Part shown: piece after piece, positions 1 through 7,336 of the stretch
Position numbering within the stretch: position 1 is the first letter of the stretch
Layout of the letters: each line of letters starts with the position of its first letter
DNA from: Hymenobacter cheonanensis
Lineage (GTDB): Bacteria; Bacteroidota; Bacteroidia; Cytophagales; Hymenobacteraceae
NCBI RefSeq assembly: GCF_030581075.1
Contig: NZ_JAUQSW010000004.1
Location: 1-64,000 of the forward strand
DNA: 64,000 nt
Reading direction: 5' to 3'
Program-made: the position numbers and the translations under genes
The notes under the pieces: generated by a model
Database searches by the model: none
Told to the model about the DNA's origin: nothing
What the model saw: only the letters and a program-made list of their open reading frames with translations

Positions 1-90
1 AGCGGCCGTGTCCATAAGGCGAGCGTGCGCGCAGTAGCACGTACTGAGTCAACCTAGGCGGCCGTATGCTGCGCATAATATTTCGTATTA

Positions 91-140
91 AAAGCCTTGG
101 CTAGCAGCATCAATAATGTGCTGTTAGCCAAGGCTTTTTT
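91..140. terminator. Strong bidirectional hairpin terminator
   Basis: Arms at 91-109 and 119-137 (AAAGCCTTGGCTA and its complement, extended by GCAGCA/TGCTG) pair over about 19 bp with a 9-nt loop. A T6 run ends the right arm and an A run starts the left arm, so it can terminate in both directions. It lies downstream of the minus-strand dehydrogenase gene that ends at 232. Nothing else is recognised in 1-231. Confidence 0.8.
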
Positions 141-231
141 ATGGATAAGCAAATAAATTGCAGCTGTAGGCTTTAGTTCTTTCTTCGAATGAGTTGGCGT
201 ATAGCGGGGATACTTCTTCTTTCGCTTTTCT

Positions 232-1461
232 TTATATCAATTGGCGAAGCGCCATTTCGAATGACCTTTGAGCTAAGCCTGTTTGTTCGGGGCTCTGCTG
301 GCGAGTGCACGCTAGGGCTGCTTCGATGACACGCGAGGTGTCGGAGAAGATGGCTTGGTCGGTGATTTCAGCCCCAGTTTCCATGAGGTAGGCGAAAACG
401 CGGGCCATACCACAGTTGGCTATAAAGTCGGGAATGACGGCGCAGTGCGCGTCGGCCCACTCGCCGGTGGGGCCAAAGAAGATGGCCGGGTCGGCGAAGG
501 GTACGTTGGCGCCGCACGAAATAACTTCGAGGCCTGCGCTTACTAGGGCTTCTATCTGTGCCTGGGTCACGAGGCGTGACGCCGCGGCCGGTACAAAAAT
601 CTCGGCTCCGGCTGACCATATTTTCTCGTTGACTTCCGCAAAAGAAAGCAAATCGGGCGCGTGCAGGGCGTTGCCATCGCGACTCAGGAATAACTCGCGT
701 ATTTCTTCCAGCGTCAAGCCCTGGGGGCGGAGCAGGCCGCCAGCGCGGTCGATGATGCCTACGATAAGCGCGCCCTGGCTAGCCAAGTAGTAGGCGGCGG
801 CCGCCCCTACGTTGCCCCAGCCTTGGATGATGACGCGCTTGCCTGCTACCGGCCGGTTGCCCCACAGCGCATAGTAGTGGCGCACGGCCTCGGCCACACC
901 ATAGCCGGTGATGAGGTCGGCTACGGTGTACTTGCGGGCCAGGCTAGGGGTGTAGGCAGCATCTTCGAGAACTTTTACTACGCCTTGGCGGAGTTGGCCC
1001 AGCTTCTGAATTTTTTGAGGCTCGGTGGCGCGATAGTGGCCGTTGACCACGCCTTCCTGCGGGTGCCAGAGGCCGTAATCTTCAGTAAGGGGAATTACTT
1101 CGTGTATCTCATCGACATTGAGGTCTCCGCCAGTGCCGTAGTAGGCTTTCAGCAGCGGAATAACGGCCTTGTACCAGCGTTCCAGTACGCCGCGCTTGCG
1201 GGGGTCTTGCGGGTCGAAGTTGATGCCCGACTTGGCACCGCCGATGGCCGGGCCCGAGACGGTAAATTTCACTTCCATCGTCTTGGCCAGGCTTTCCACC
1301 TCGCGCTTATCGAGGCCCTTGCGCATACGCGTGCCGCCGCCGGCCGCGCCGCCGCGCAGCGAATTGATAACTACCCATCCCTCAGCTTCCGTTTCGGGGT
1401 CTTGCCATTCGAAGACGATTTCGGGGCGCTTCTGCTCGAACTGAGCCAGTAAATCTTTCAT
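232..1461 (-). CDS. Glu/Leu/Phe/Val-type amino acid dehydrogenase
   Basis: An NAD(P)-dependent dehydrogenase that oxidatively deaminates an amino acid to its 2-oxo acid, or runs in reverse. The N-terminal dimerisation/substrate domain carries GGGTRMR (41-47), the substrate-side Lys65, the catalytic Lys of IGGAKSG (K77) and Asp113 in GGDLNVDE. The C-terminal Rossmann domain has GWGNVG (214-219). Length (409 aa) lies between leucine/phenylalanine dehydrogenases (about 360) and hexameric glutamate dehydrogenases (about 420-450). It lies just downstream of hppD and hmgA on the same strand but is separated from hmgA by a terminator-like hairpin. Context makes an aromatic or branched-chain substrate plausible, but the sequence alone does not fix the substrate. 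Confidence 0.9.
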   Translation of the reverse strand: MKDLLAQFEQKRPEIVFEWQDPETEAEGWVVINSLRGGAAGGGTRMRKGLDKREVESLAKTMEVKFTVSGPAIGGAKSGINFDPQDPRKRGVLERWYKAVIPLLKAYYGTGGDLNVDEIHEVIPLTEDYGLWHPQEGVVNGHYRATEPQKIQKLGQLRQGVVKVLEDAAYTPSLARKYTVADLITGYGVAEAVRHYYALWGNRPVAGKRVIIQGWGNVGAAAAYYLASQGALIVGIIDRAGGLLRPQGLTLEEIRELFLSRDGNALHAPDLLSFAEVNEKIWSAGAEIFVPAAASRLVTQAQIEALVSAGLEVISCGANVPFADPAIFFGPTGEWADAHCAVIPDFIANCGMARVFAYLMETGAEITDQAIFSDTSRVIEAALACTRQQSPEQTGLAQRSFEMALRQLI

Positions 1462-1478
1462 GTAATCAGGTGCTTACT

Positions 1479-1510
1479 AAAAAGCGGGCCGGCCTGGCTG
1501 GCCGGCCCGC
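1479..1510 (-). terminator. Intrinsic terminator after hmgA
   Basis: Perfect 11-bp arms GCGGGCCGGCC (1484-1494) and its complement (1500-1510) with a 5-nt loop. On the minus strand the hairpin is followed by T5 (complement of 1479-1483). It would stop hppD-hmgA transcripts before the dehydrogenase gene at 1461. Confidence 0.75.
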
Positions 1511-1552
1511 ACGCTAGGGGTGGGAGCAGAGTGAAGGGTGAGAAAAGTATTC

Positions 1553-2761
1553 TTATTCAGGGCGTTCGAGGCGCTGGTCGTCGGTAGCGGCGGCAGGGCT
1601 AGCTGGTTCCAGCCACGACTTATAGTAGGCGCCATCATCGAGCTTTAAAGCTGCTTCGGTGAGCATGAGCGGGCGAAATGTATCAATCATGACGGCCCAC
1701 TCGTCGGTGCCGGTTTTGCCGATGCTGCGCTCGTAGGCGCCCGGCGCGGGGCCGTGCGGGATGCCGCCGGGGTGCAGCGTGATGTGGCCCTGGGCAATAT
1801 TATTGCGCGACATGAAGTTGCCATCCACGTAATACAGCACCTCGTCGGAGTCGATGTTGGAGTGGTGGTAGGGAGCCGGAATGGCCTGCGGATGATAATC
1901 GAACAGCCGGGGCACGAACGAGCACACGACAAACGCCTTCGTTTCGAACTGCTGGTGCACGGGCGGTGGCTGGTGCACCTTGCCCGTGATGGGCTGAAAA
2001 TCGCGGATATTCATGCCGTAGGGATAGTTGTACCCGTCCCAGCCCACCACGTCGAAGGGGTGGCTAGGGTACACCAACTCGTGCAAGACGCCCTGCTTCT
2101 TGATTTTGACCGTGAAATCGCCCGCCTCGTCGTGCGTTTCCAGCTCGTCGGGCAGCTTGTAGTCGCGCTCCGAGTAGGGCGCGTGCTCCAGCAGCTGGCC
2201 GAAGTGGTTGCGGTAGCGCTTGGGCGTGTAGATGGGATGGAAAGACTCGGTGATAAACAGGCGGTTATCTTCCGTATCGAATTCAATTTGGTAGATAATG
2301 CCGCGCGGCACCAGCAGATAGTCGCCGGGCTCAAAGCGGATGTTGCCGAGCTGCGTGCGCAGCTTGCCTGTGCCCCGGTGGATGAACAGCAACTCATCGG
2401 CATCGGCGTTTTTGTAGAAATACGCCGTGAGCGAATGGCGGGGCGCGGCCAGCACAAGGTGCACGTCGCTGTTTACCAGCACCGGCGTGCGGCTAGCCAG
2501 GTAGTCATCCTGCGGGGGCACCTCGAAGCCTTTGAGAAGCCTGGCCTTGATGCTTTTTTCTACCGCGACTTTGGGCGTAAGGTCGGTTTCACCCAGAATT
2601 TCCTTTACCGTGGTGGGCCGGCGCAGGTGGTACATCAGCGACGACATGCCCTCGAAGCCAATGGTGCCGAACAATTGCTCGTAGTACAGCCCGCCCTCGG
2701 GCTTCTCAAACACCGTGTGGCGCGTGTGCGGCAGCCGGCCGAGCTTGTGGTAAATAGGCAT
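1553..2761 (-). CDS. hmgA: Homogentisate 1,2-dioxygenase
   Basis: A cytosolic non-haem Fe(II) enzyme that opens the ring of homogentisate to maleylacetoacetate, the third step of tyrosine breakdown. The 402-aa cupin protein matches the family from the N-terminal YHKLGRLPHTRHTVF to the C-terminal half. Likely metal ligands lie in PYHHSNIDSDEVLYY (H299/H300 and E307) and HPGGIPHGP (H336). It lies about 100 bp downstream of hppD on the same strand, and its substrate is the HPPD product, so the two probably form one operon. A small palindrome (2812-2851) sits in the gap. Maleylacetoacetate isomerase and fumarylacetoacetase are not in the window. Confidence 0.96.
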   Translation of the reverse strand: MPIYHKLGRLPHTRHTVFEKPEGGLYYEQLFGTIGFEGMSSLMYHLRRPTTVKEILGETDLTPKVAVEKSIKARLLKGFEVPPQDDYLASRTPVLVNSDVHLVLAAPRHSLTAYFYKNADADELLFIHRGTGKLRTQLGNIRFEPGDYLLVPRGIIYQIEFDTEDNRLFITESFHPIYTPKRYRNHFGQLLEHAPYSERDYKLPDELETHDEAGDFTVKIKKQGVLHELVYPSHPFDVVGWDGYNYPYGMNIRDFQPITGKVHQPPPVHQQFETKAFVVCSFVPRLFDYHPQAIPAPYHHSNIDSDEVLYYVDGNFMSRNNIAQGHITLHPGGIPHGPAPGAYERSIGKTGTDEWAVMIDTFRPLMLTEAALKLDDGAYYKSWLEPASPAAATDDQRLERPE

Positions 2762-2811
2762 TGGGCCAGGGTGGGAAAGAGAGTTAGACTAAATGAGACA
2801 GCACCTTAAAA

Positions 2812-2851
2812 ATCGTCTGTCATGCTTCGCAAGCTCAGCATGACAGACGAT
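2812..2851. repeat. REP-like palindrome between hmgA and hppD
   Basis: Perfect 15-bp arms (ATCGTCTGTCATGCT at 2812-2826 and its complement at 2837-2851) around a 10-nt centre. It contains the core CAAGCTCAGCATGAC shared with the longer elements at 8653, 50235 and 57854, so it looks like a short or degenerate member of that family. Confidence 0.7.
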
Positions 2852-2862
2852 GGGAAGATGTT

Positions 2863-3993
2863 CTACAGATTGCCGCGGCGGTCCTGCTCGCGCTCCAGGC
2901 TTTCGAACAGGGCTTTGAAATTGCCGGCGCCGAAGCTTTTGGCGCCCTTGCGCTGAATGATTTCGAAGAATACCGTGGGGCGGTCTTCCACGGGCTTGGT
3001 GAAAATCTGGAGCAGGTAGCCTTCCTCGTCGCGGTCAGCCATAATGCGCAGGCTGCGCAATGCCTCCACGTCTTCGTCGATGTTGCCGACGTGGGCGCGC
3101 AGGTTGTCGTAGTAGGAGTCGGGCGTGTTTAGAAACTCCACGCCGCGGCTCTTTAGCTCGCGCACGGTGCTGATAATGTCGTCGGTAGCCACGGCAATGT
3201 GCTGCACGCCCTCGCCCTCGTAGAAAGTCAGGTACTCCTCAATCTGCGACTTTTTCTTGCCCTCAGCCGGCTCATTGATGGGAAATTTCACGTAGCCGTT
3301 GCCGTTGCTCATCACCTTGCTCATCAGGGCCGAGTACTCGGTGGTAATCTGCTTGTCGTCGAAGCTCAGGATGTTGGCGAAGCCCATCACCTCCTCGTAC
3401 CACTTCACGGTGGGGTTCATGCGGTTCCAGCCCACGTTGCCCACGCAGTGGTCTACGTAGCGCAGGCCGGCCTCGCCAGGGTTGAAATCGGACTTCTGGG
3501 CTACGTAGCCGGGCAAGAAGGCGCCGTGGTAGTTTTTGCGCTCCACAAAGAGGTGCACCGTTTCGCCGTAGGTGTAGATGCCGGCCGTGCGCACCTCGCC
3601 AAACTCATCGGTGAGCACCCTGGGCTCCTGGTAGCTGCGGGCGCCGCGGCTCATGGTTTTTTCGTAGCTCTCGAAGGCATCCTCTACCCACAGGGCCAGG
3701 ATTTTAACGCCATCGCCGTGCTGGCGCACGTGCGCCGAAATCTCGTGGTCGGAGTGCATGGCGGTGGTGAGCACCAGCCGGATTTTGCCCTGCTGCACCA
3801 CGTAGCTGGCGCGGTCGCGCACGCCGGTTTCGGGGCCGGCGTAGGCTACGGTCTGGAAGCCAAAGGCCGCCTTGTAGTAGTAGGCCGCCTGCTTGGCGTT
3901 GCCGACGTAAAATTCCAGGTAATCGGTGCCGAGTAGAGGCAGAAAATCGGTGGTGGCGCGCTGCTGCAGCTCCTGGGCGACGAGGGTTTCCAT
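2863..3993 (-). CDS. hppD: 4-hydroxyphenylpyruvate dioxygenase
   Basis: Converts 4-hydroxyphenylpyruvate to homogentisate using Fe(II) and O2, the second step of tyrosine catabolism. The 376-aa protein has the two-domain vicinal-oxygen-chelate fold. The predicted iron triad is H182 (VDHCVGNV), H265 (VQHIAVAT) and E344 (VFFEIIQRKG), all in the C-terminal domain as expected. The C-terminal FGAGNFKALFESLEREQ is typical. It is followed by hmgA, and a LysR-type gene diverges from its 5' end across a 117-bp region holding two palindromes, so LysR control is likely. Confidence 0.97.
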   Translation of the reverse strand: METLVAQELQQRATTDFLPLLGTDYLEFYVGNAKQAAYYYKAAFGFQTVAYAGPETGVRDRASYVVQQGKIRLVLTTAMHSDHEISAHVRQHGDGVKILALWVEDAFESYEKTMSRGARSYQEPRVLTDEFGEVRTAGIYTYGETVHLFVERKNYHGAFLPGYVAQKSDFNPGEAGLRYVDHCVGNVGWNRMNPTVKWYEEVMGFANILSFDDKQITTEYSALMSKVMSNGNGYVKFPINEPAEGKKKSQIEEYLTFYEGEGVQHIAVATDDIISTVRELKSRGVEFLNTPDSYYDNLRAHVGNIDEDVEALRSLRIMADRDEEGYLLQIFTKPVEDRPTVFFEIIQRKGAKSFGAGNFKALFESLEREQDRRGNL

Positions 3994-4033
3994 ACGGGTG
4001 CGGGGGTGGGATATTACTTAGGTACAACGCAAT

Positions 4034-4099
4034 ACTAACACCCGTTAGTGGAGATGTCCAATATCGGTTTCTTATGGGGCTGATAAGAATTTCTTATGG
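4034..4099. promoter_or_regulatory. Candidate LysR operator sites, hppD/LysR intergenic region
   Basis: Two palindromes lie between the divergent genes. ACTAAC-N4-GTTAGT is at 4034-4049, close to hppD. TTCTTAT-N7-ATAAGAA is at 4069-4089, and the direct repeat TTTCTTATGG occurs at 4068-4077 and 4090-4099, 22 bp (two helical turns) apart. LysR proteins bind interrupted palindromes of T-N11-A type at such positions. Binding is inferred. Confidence 0.5.
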
Positions 4100-4110
4100 A
4101 GATTTGCAGC

Positions 4111-5001
4111 ATGGAACTCCGCCAGTTACGCTATTTTGCCGAGGTGGCTACGGCCCTGCACTACGGCCGGGCGGCCGAGAAGCTGTGCATATCGCAGCCC
4201 GCCCTGAGCCAGCAGATTCAGCTGCTGGAGAGCGAGCTAGGGGTCGAGCTATTCGACCACGGCCAGCGCACGCGCCAGCGCCGGGTAGTGCTTACCGAGG
4301 CCGGGGCCGCCTTTCTGGCCGAGGCCCAGCACTTGCTGCATCTTAGCCGCCAGGCCGTTGAGAACGTGCGCCGCGTGGGCTCGCAGCAGAAAACGGTGGA
4401 GCTAGGCTATTATCAGCTGCTGCGCCCCGACCGGCTGGTGGGCATCGTGCAGCGCTTCAACGAAAGCTTTCCCGACGTGCAGTTTCACTTGCACGAGCTA
4501 GCTACGTTTCGGGCGGTGCAGGAAGCCCTGGTGGCCGGGCGCATCGAGCTAGGGCTCACCATGCTGCCGCTGCTGCACCCCGAGCTGGCGGCCCGGCCCT
4601 TTGGCCAGGGCGGGCTGGCGGTGGCGCTGCCCGCCGCCCACCCACTGGCTAGCCTGCCCGAGGTGCCGCTCGAAGCGCTGGCCCACGAGAAGTGGATTGA
4701 AATCAGCCGGCCGCTGCACCCGGTGTATGAGGAGATTGAGCACCTCTGCCAGCAGGCGGGCTTCAGCCGGCGCGGGGCTATCGTGCAGGAAGTATCGTCG
4801 CTGGAGCTGCTCAGCAACCTGGTGCGGCTAGGGCTGGGCGTGGCCTTCGTGCCCTCGTTCTTCGACCTGAGTGCCGTGCCGGGCGTGGTGGCTAGGCCGC
4901 TGCGCGTGGCCGGGGGCGAAAACGTGCTGCTGACGCAGTGCGTGGCCTACCTGGCCGAGCGGCCGGCCCCGCTGCTGCAAGCGCTAGTGGCGCTGGTGTG
5001 A
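4111..5001 (+). CDS. LysR-family transcriptional regulator
   Basis: A DNA-binding regulator, 296 aa from the chosen start. The N-terminus MELRQLRYFAEVA and the winged helix-turn-helix around residues 18-40 (RAAEKLCISQPALSQQIQ) are canonical. The rest is the periplasmic-binding-protein-like effector domain. An ATG 15 nt upstream is in frame, but MELRQLRYF is where family members usually begin. Divergent orientation from hppD suggests it controls the tyrosine catabolic genes, perhaps with a pathway intermediate as inducer; this is inference. Its 3' end converges on the flavin oxidoreductase gene across a large inverted repeat. Confidence 0.93.
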   Translation: MELRQLRYFAEVATALHYGRAAEKLCISQPALSQQIQLLESELGVELFDHGQRTRQRRVVLTEAGAAFLAEAQHLLHLSRQAVENVRRVGSQQKTVELGYYQLLRPDRLVGIVQRFNESFPDVQFHLHELATFRAVQEALVAGRIELGLTMLPLLHPELAARPFGQGGLAVALPAAHPLASLPEVPLEALAHEKWIEISRPLHPVYEEIEHLCQQAGFSRRGAIVQEVSSLELLSNLVRLGLGVAFVPSFFDLSAVPGVVARPLRVAGGENVLLTQCVAYLAERPAPLLQALVALV

Positions 5002-5010
5002 AGGGAGCTA

Positions 5011-5075
5011 TAAGTTAAAAGCTATGAGTTATAAGTTGACAGTCAGCTGACTTATAACTCATAACTTTCAACTCA
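5011..5075. repeat. AT-rich inverted repeat between convergent genes
   Basis: Imperfect 26-bp arms (5011-5036 and 5050-5075) built from TATGAGTTATAAGT-like words. The right arm contains the stop codon of the oxidoreductase gene at 5068. A related element lies at 32646-32733. It probably acts as a two-way terminator, but the shared sequence points to a dispersed repeat. Confidence 0.65.
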
Positions 5076-6336
5076 TAATTAATTCGGCCACCTGGCGGCC
5101 GGTGCCCAGCGCGGCATTCAGCGAGGGGTAGCTGACCCAGTCGCCGCAGCGGAAAAGCGTATCGCCCAGCCGCAGCTCCTGCTGCGCGGGCTGGCCGGGG
5201 CCGTAAATGGGCAGCGCCTGCTCGATGCGATAGGTGCGCAGGTGGCGCCACATATTGGCCACCGGCCCAAACCAGGCGGCCAGCTCGGCGCGCAGGCGGG
5301 CAGTCAGCGCGTCCTCAGTCAGCCCGTGCTCGCCGTGGGTGCTCACCGATACCAGGCTTTGGCCGGCCGGGGCTAGCGCGGCCCCCGTTTCGGCCGGAAA
5401 AGCCACGTTGTGCACCAGCGCGCCGGGCCGGGCATTGAGGTGCAGTAGGTTGTAGCCGTGGCTGGGGGCGGCGCCGGCCGTGGCAAAGTAGGTGCAGGTA
5501 GTGAGCCGGGCCACCGGCCTGGCGGGGGCGGGCAGGTCGGCCCCGAGCAGGCGGGCGGCGGCGGGGCCCTCGGTGGCCAGCACCACGGCGGCCGCCGCTA
5601 GGGCTTCGCCGCTGGCAAGGTGCACGAGGCGGCCGCCTTCGGCCACGGCTGCCACGGGCGTGTTGAGGCGGATAGTGCCCGCGGGCAGGCGGCTGGCCAG
5701 CTGCTCGGGCAGCTGCTGCATGCCTAGCGCGGGCACCGTAGCCGCGCCCTGCGCGAATTGCTGAAACACAAACTCGAAAAAATTGCTGGCCGTGCCCAGT
5801 TCGCGGTCGAGGTACACGCCCCCGAAGAAAGGCCGGAAGAAATTAGTGATAATCTGCTCGCTCCAGCCAAAGCTGCGCAGGTACGCGAGGGTAGTGGTGC
5901 CGGGCCGGGCCAGCAGCTGCTCGGGAGCGCGGCCGGCCAGCTGCGCCACCAGCTTGCCCAGCAGCAGCTTGTCTTTGGTAGTGCCGATGGGCGAGGCTAG
6001 CGCGGCAAACGCCATCAGGGGCGCGTGGAGCGGGTTTTCGAGCGTAGTCTCCTGCCCGTTGGCCAGGCGCACCACGGCCCCCGAGCGAAACGACTTGAGG
6101 TTCAGGGCACCGTAGTCGAACATGCGCCGGGCCTCGGGGTAGTTATTTAAGAGAATCTGAAAGCCCCGGTCGAGCCGGAAGCCGTCGGGCGTGAGGTCGG
6201 TGCGCACGCGGCCCCCCACGGCATCGGCAGCTTCGAGCAGCAGCACGGGGCGGCCGGCGCGGTGCAGCCAGGTGGCGCAGGCCAGCCCGGCCATGCCCGC
6301 GCCGATGATGATGATAGGGTCAGTAGAACTAGCCAT
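5068..6336 (-). CDS. FAD-dependent oxidoreductase (amine oxidase/phytoene desaturase-like)
   Basis: A flavoprotein of the NAD(P)/FAD amine-oxidase superfamily, 422 aa. The dinucleotide-binding motif IIIIGAGMAGLACATWL is at residues 8-24, followed by LLLEAADAVGGRVRTD. The C-terminal GDWVSYPSLNAALGTGRQVA is the second FAD-contacting segment seen in protoporphyrinogen oxidase- and phytoene desaturase-like enzymes. Start set at MASSTDP; an in-frame ATG 18 nt upstream would add MLLLFF. Substrate unknown. The minus-strand haem lipoprotein gene lies 76 bp upstream and could be co-transcribed. Confidence 0.88.
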   Translation of the reverse strand: MASSTDPIIIIGAGMAGLACATWLHRAGRPVLLLEAADAVGGRVRTDLTPDGFRLDRGFQILLNNYPEARRMFDYGALNLKSFRSGAVVRLANGQETTLENPLHAPLMAFAALASPIGTTKDKLLLGKLVAQLAGRAPEQLLARPGTTTLAYLRSFGWSEQIITNFFRPFFGGVYLDRELGTASNFFEFVFQQFAQGAATVPALGMQQLPEQLASRLPAGTIRLNTPVAAVAEGGRLVHLASGEALAAAAVVLATEGPAAARLLGADLPAPARPVARLTTCTYFATAGAAPSHGYNLLHLNARPGALVHNVAFPAETGAALAPAGQSLVSVSTHGEHGLTEDALTARLRAELAAWFGPVANMWRHLRTYRIEQALPIYGPGQPAQQELRLGDTLFRCGDWVSYPSLNAALGTGRQVAELIMS

Positions 6337-6411
6337 AAAAAATAATAGAAGCAAGCAGGAAAGAAGGCTGTACGGGCAAAGGGCCCTGGCTGACTCAAAA
6401 AGCGGACCCCG

Positions 6412-7101
6412 CTAAAACAGCTTCGGCATCTTGTGCTCTTTCCATTTCTTGCGGGTTTTCATGGTGTAAAACTCGGCCACGCCGCTGCGCTCCAGCGTGA
6501 GCTGCCAGGCCCCAAGCACCTGGCCCTGCTGCCGGCCCACGGCGTGCAGGCCCGGGTGCTGCTGCCGAAGCAGTTGCGCCTCGGCAGCCGTCAGGTCGCG
6601 GCCCGGCTGGCCGTGGCAGCGCAGGCACAGGCTGTGGGCCAGGGTAATCGGGCGCTGGTAATAAAACGTGTCGGCGGCCGGCCGGCCAATGAGGCGCATG
6701 GTATCGGGCCGCAGGCCGGCGGCGGCCACGGCGGCCGGCGTGGCGCTGGCCGGGGCCGGCTGCCACTCGGCCCGGCGCAGATTGGCGTGCCACTTGCGGG
6801 CCATCGAATCGACCGGCGGGTAGCGCTGGGGCCGGCAAAAAGTGGCGGCCTGGGCCAGGCTGCCCTTGGCTAGCTCGCGGGCCAGGGTGCGGCGCAGCAG
6901 CGTGTCGGCGTAGGCCGTGAGCGAGTCGCCGGCCCAGCGTGTGGCCTGTAGCAGGTCGGCAGGCATAATGCGCTTGACTTCCCAATTGGCGGTTTCCTCG
7001 GCTATCTGCTTGGTGCCGGGCAGGTGCTTCACCTGGTCGGGCCGGCAGGCGGCTAGCGCAAGCAGGGCCGGGAACATGAACTTGACTTTCGACAAAACCA
7101 T
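6412..7101 (-). CDS. c-type haem lipoprotein, DUF3365/Tll0287-like
   Basis: A 229-aa exported protein with a short hydrophobic N-terminus and a lipobox-like LALAAC (C19), so probably anchored in a membrane facing the periplasm. A single haem c attachment motif CLRCH occupies 159-163, after a helical region (40-110) and followed by GQPGRDLT. This order fits the Tll0287-like haem domain, whose members are proposed redox or gas sensors or electron carriers. No partner kinase is adjacent. A start at M9 is equally possible. Function is not established. Confidence 0.75.
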   Translation of the reverse strand: MVLSKVKFMFPALLALAACRPDQVKHLPGTKQIAEETANWEVKRIMPADLLQATRWAGDSLTAYADTLLRRTLARELAKGSLAQAATFCRPQRYPPVDSMARKWHANLRRAEWQPAPASATPAAVAAAGLRPDTMRLIGRPAADTFYYQRPITLAHSLCLRCHGQPGRDLTAAEAQLLRQQHPGLHAVGRQQGQVLGAWQLTLERSGVAEFYTMKTRKKWKEHKMPKLF

Positions 7102-7135
7102 ACTGCGGCAACTGCTAAGGCGGGGCGAAAGTTAC

Positions 7136-7264
7136 CACGACCGATTGAAGGGTTGCCACGACTGAAATGGTCGTAGCAACCCTTCAATCGGTCGTGGCAA
7201 CCCTTCAATCGGTCGTGGCAACCCTTAAATCGGTCGTGGCAACCCTTAAATCGGTCGTGGCAAC
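7136..7264. repeat. 21-bp tandem repeat with an inverted copy
   Basis: Four head-to-tail copies of a 21-bp unit (GCAACCCTTCAATCGGTCGT plus G) cover 7176-7259 with a 5-nt partial fifth. The last two copies read CTTAAATC instead of CTTCAATC. A complementary copy stands at 7136-7156, so it can fold with any direct unit. There are no spacers, so it is not a CRISPR. It lies between thrC and the haem lipoprotein gene. Confidence 0.9.
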
Positions 7265-7336
7265 GCCGGTTTCAATCATTGGTACGGCCTAAGCCAGCCT
7301 TATAAGCAGCGGCCAGGGCGCTGCGCCGGGTGGCCG

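Noticed and set aside
1-90. tRNA or other RNA gene at the left edge
   Set aside because: No cloverleaf or CCA-end pattern; only the terminator hairpin at 91-140 is convincing.
7176-7259. CRISPR array
   Set aside because: The 21-bp units are adjacent with no spacers, and no cas genes are present.
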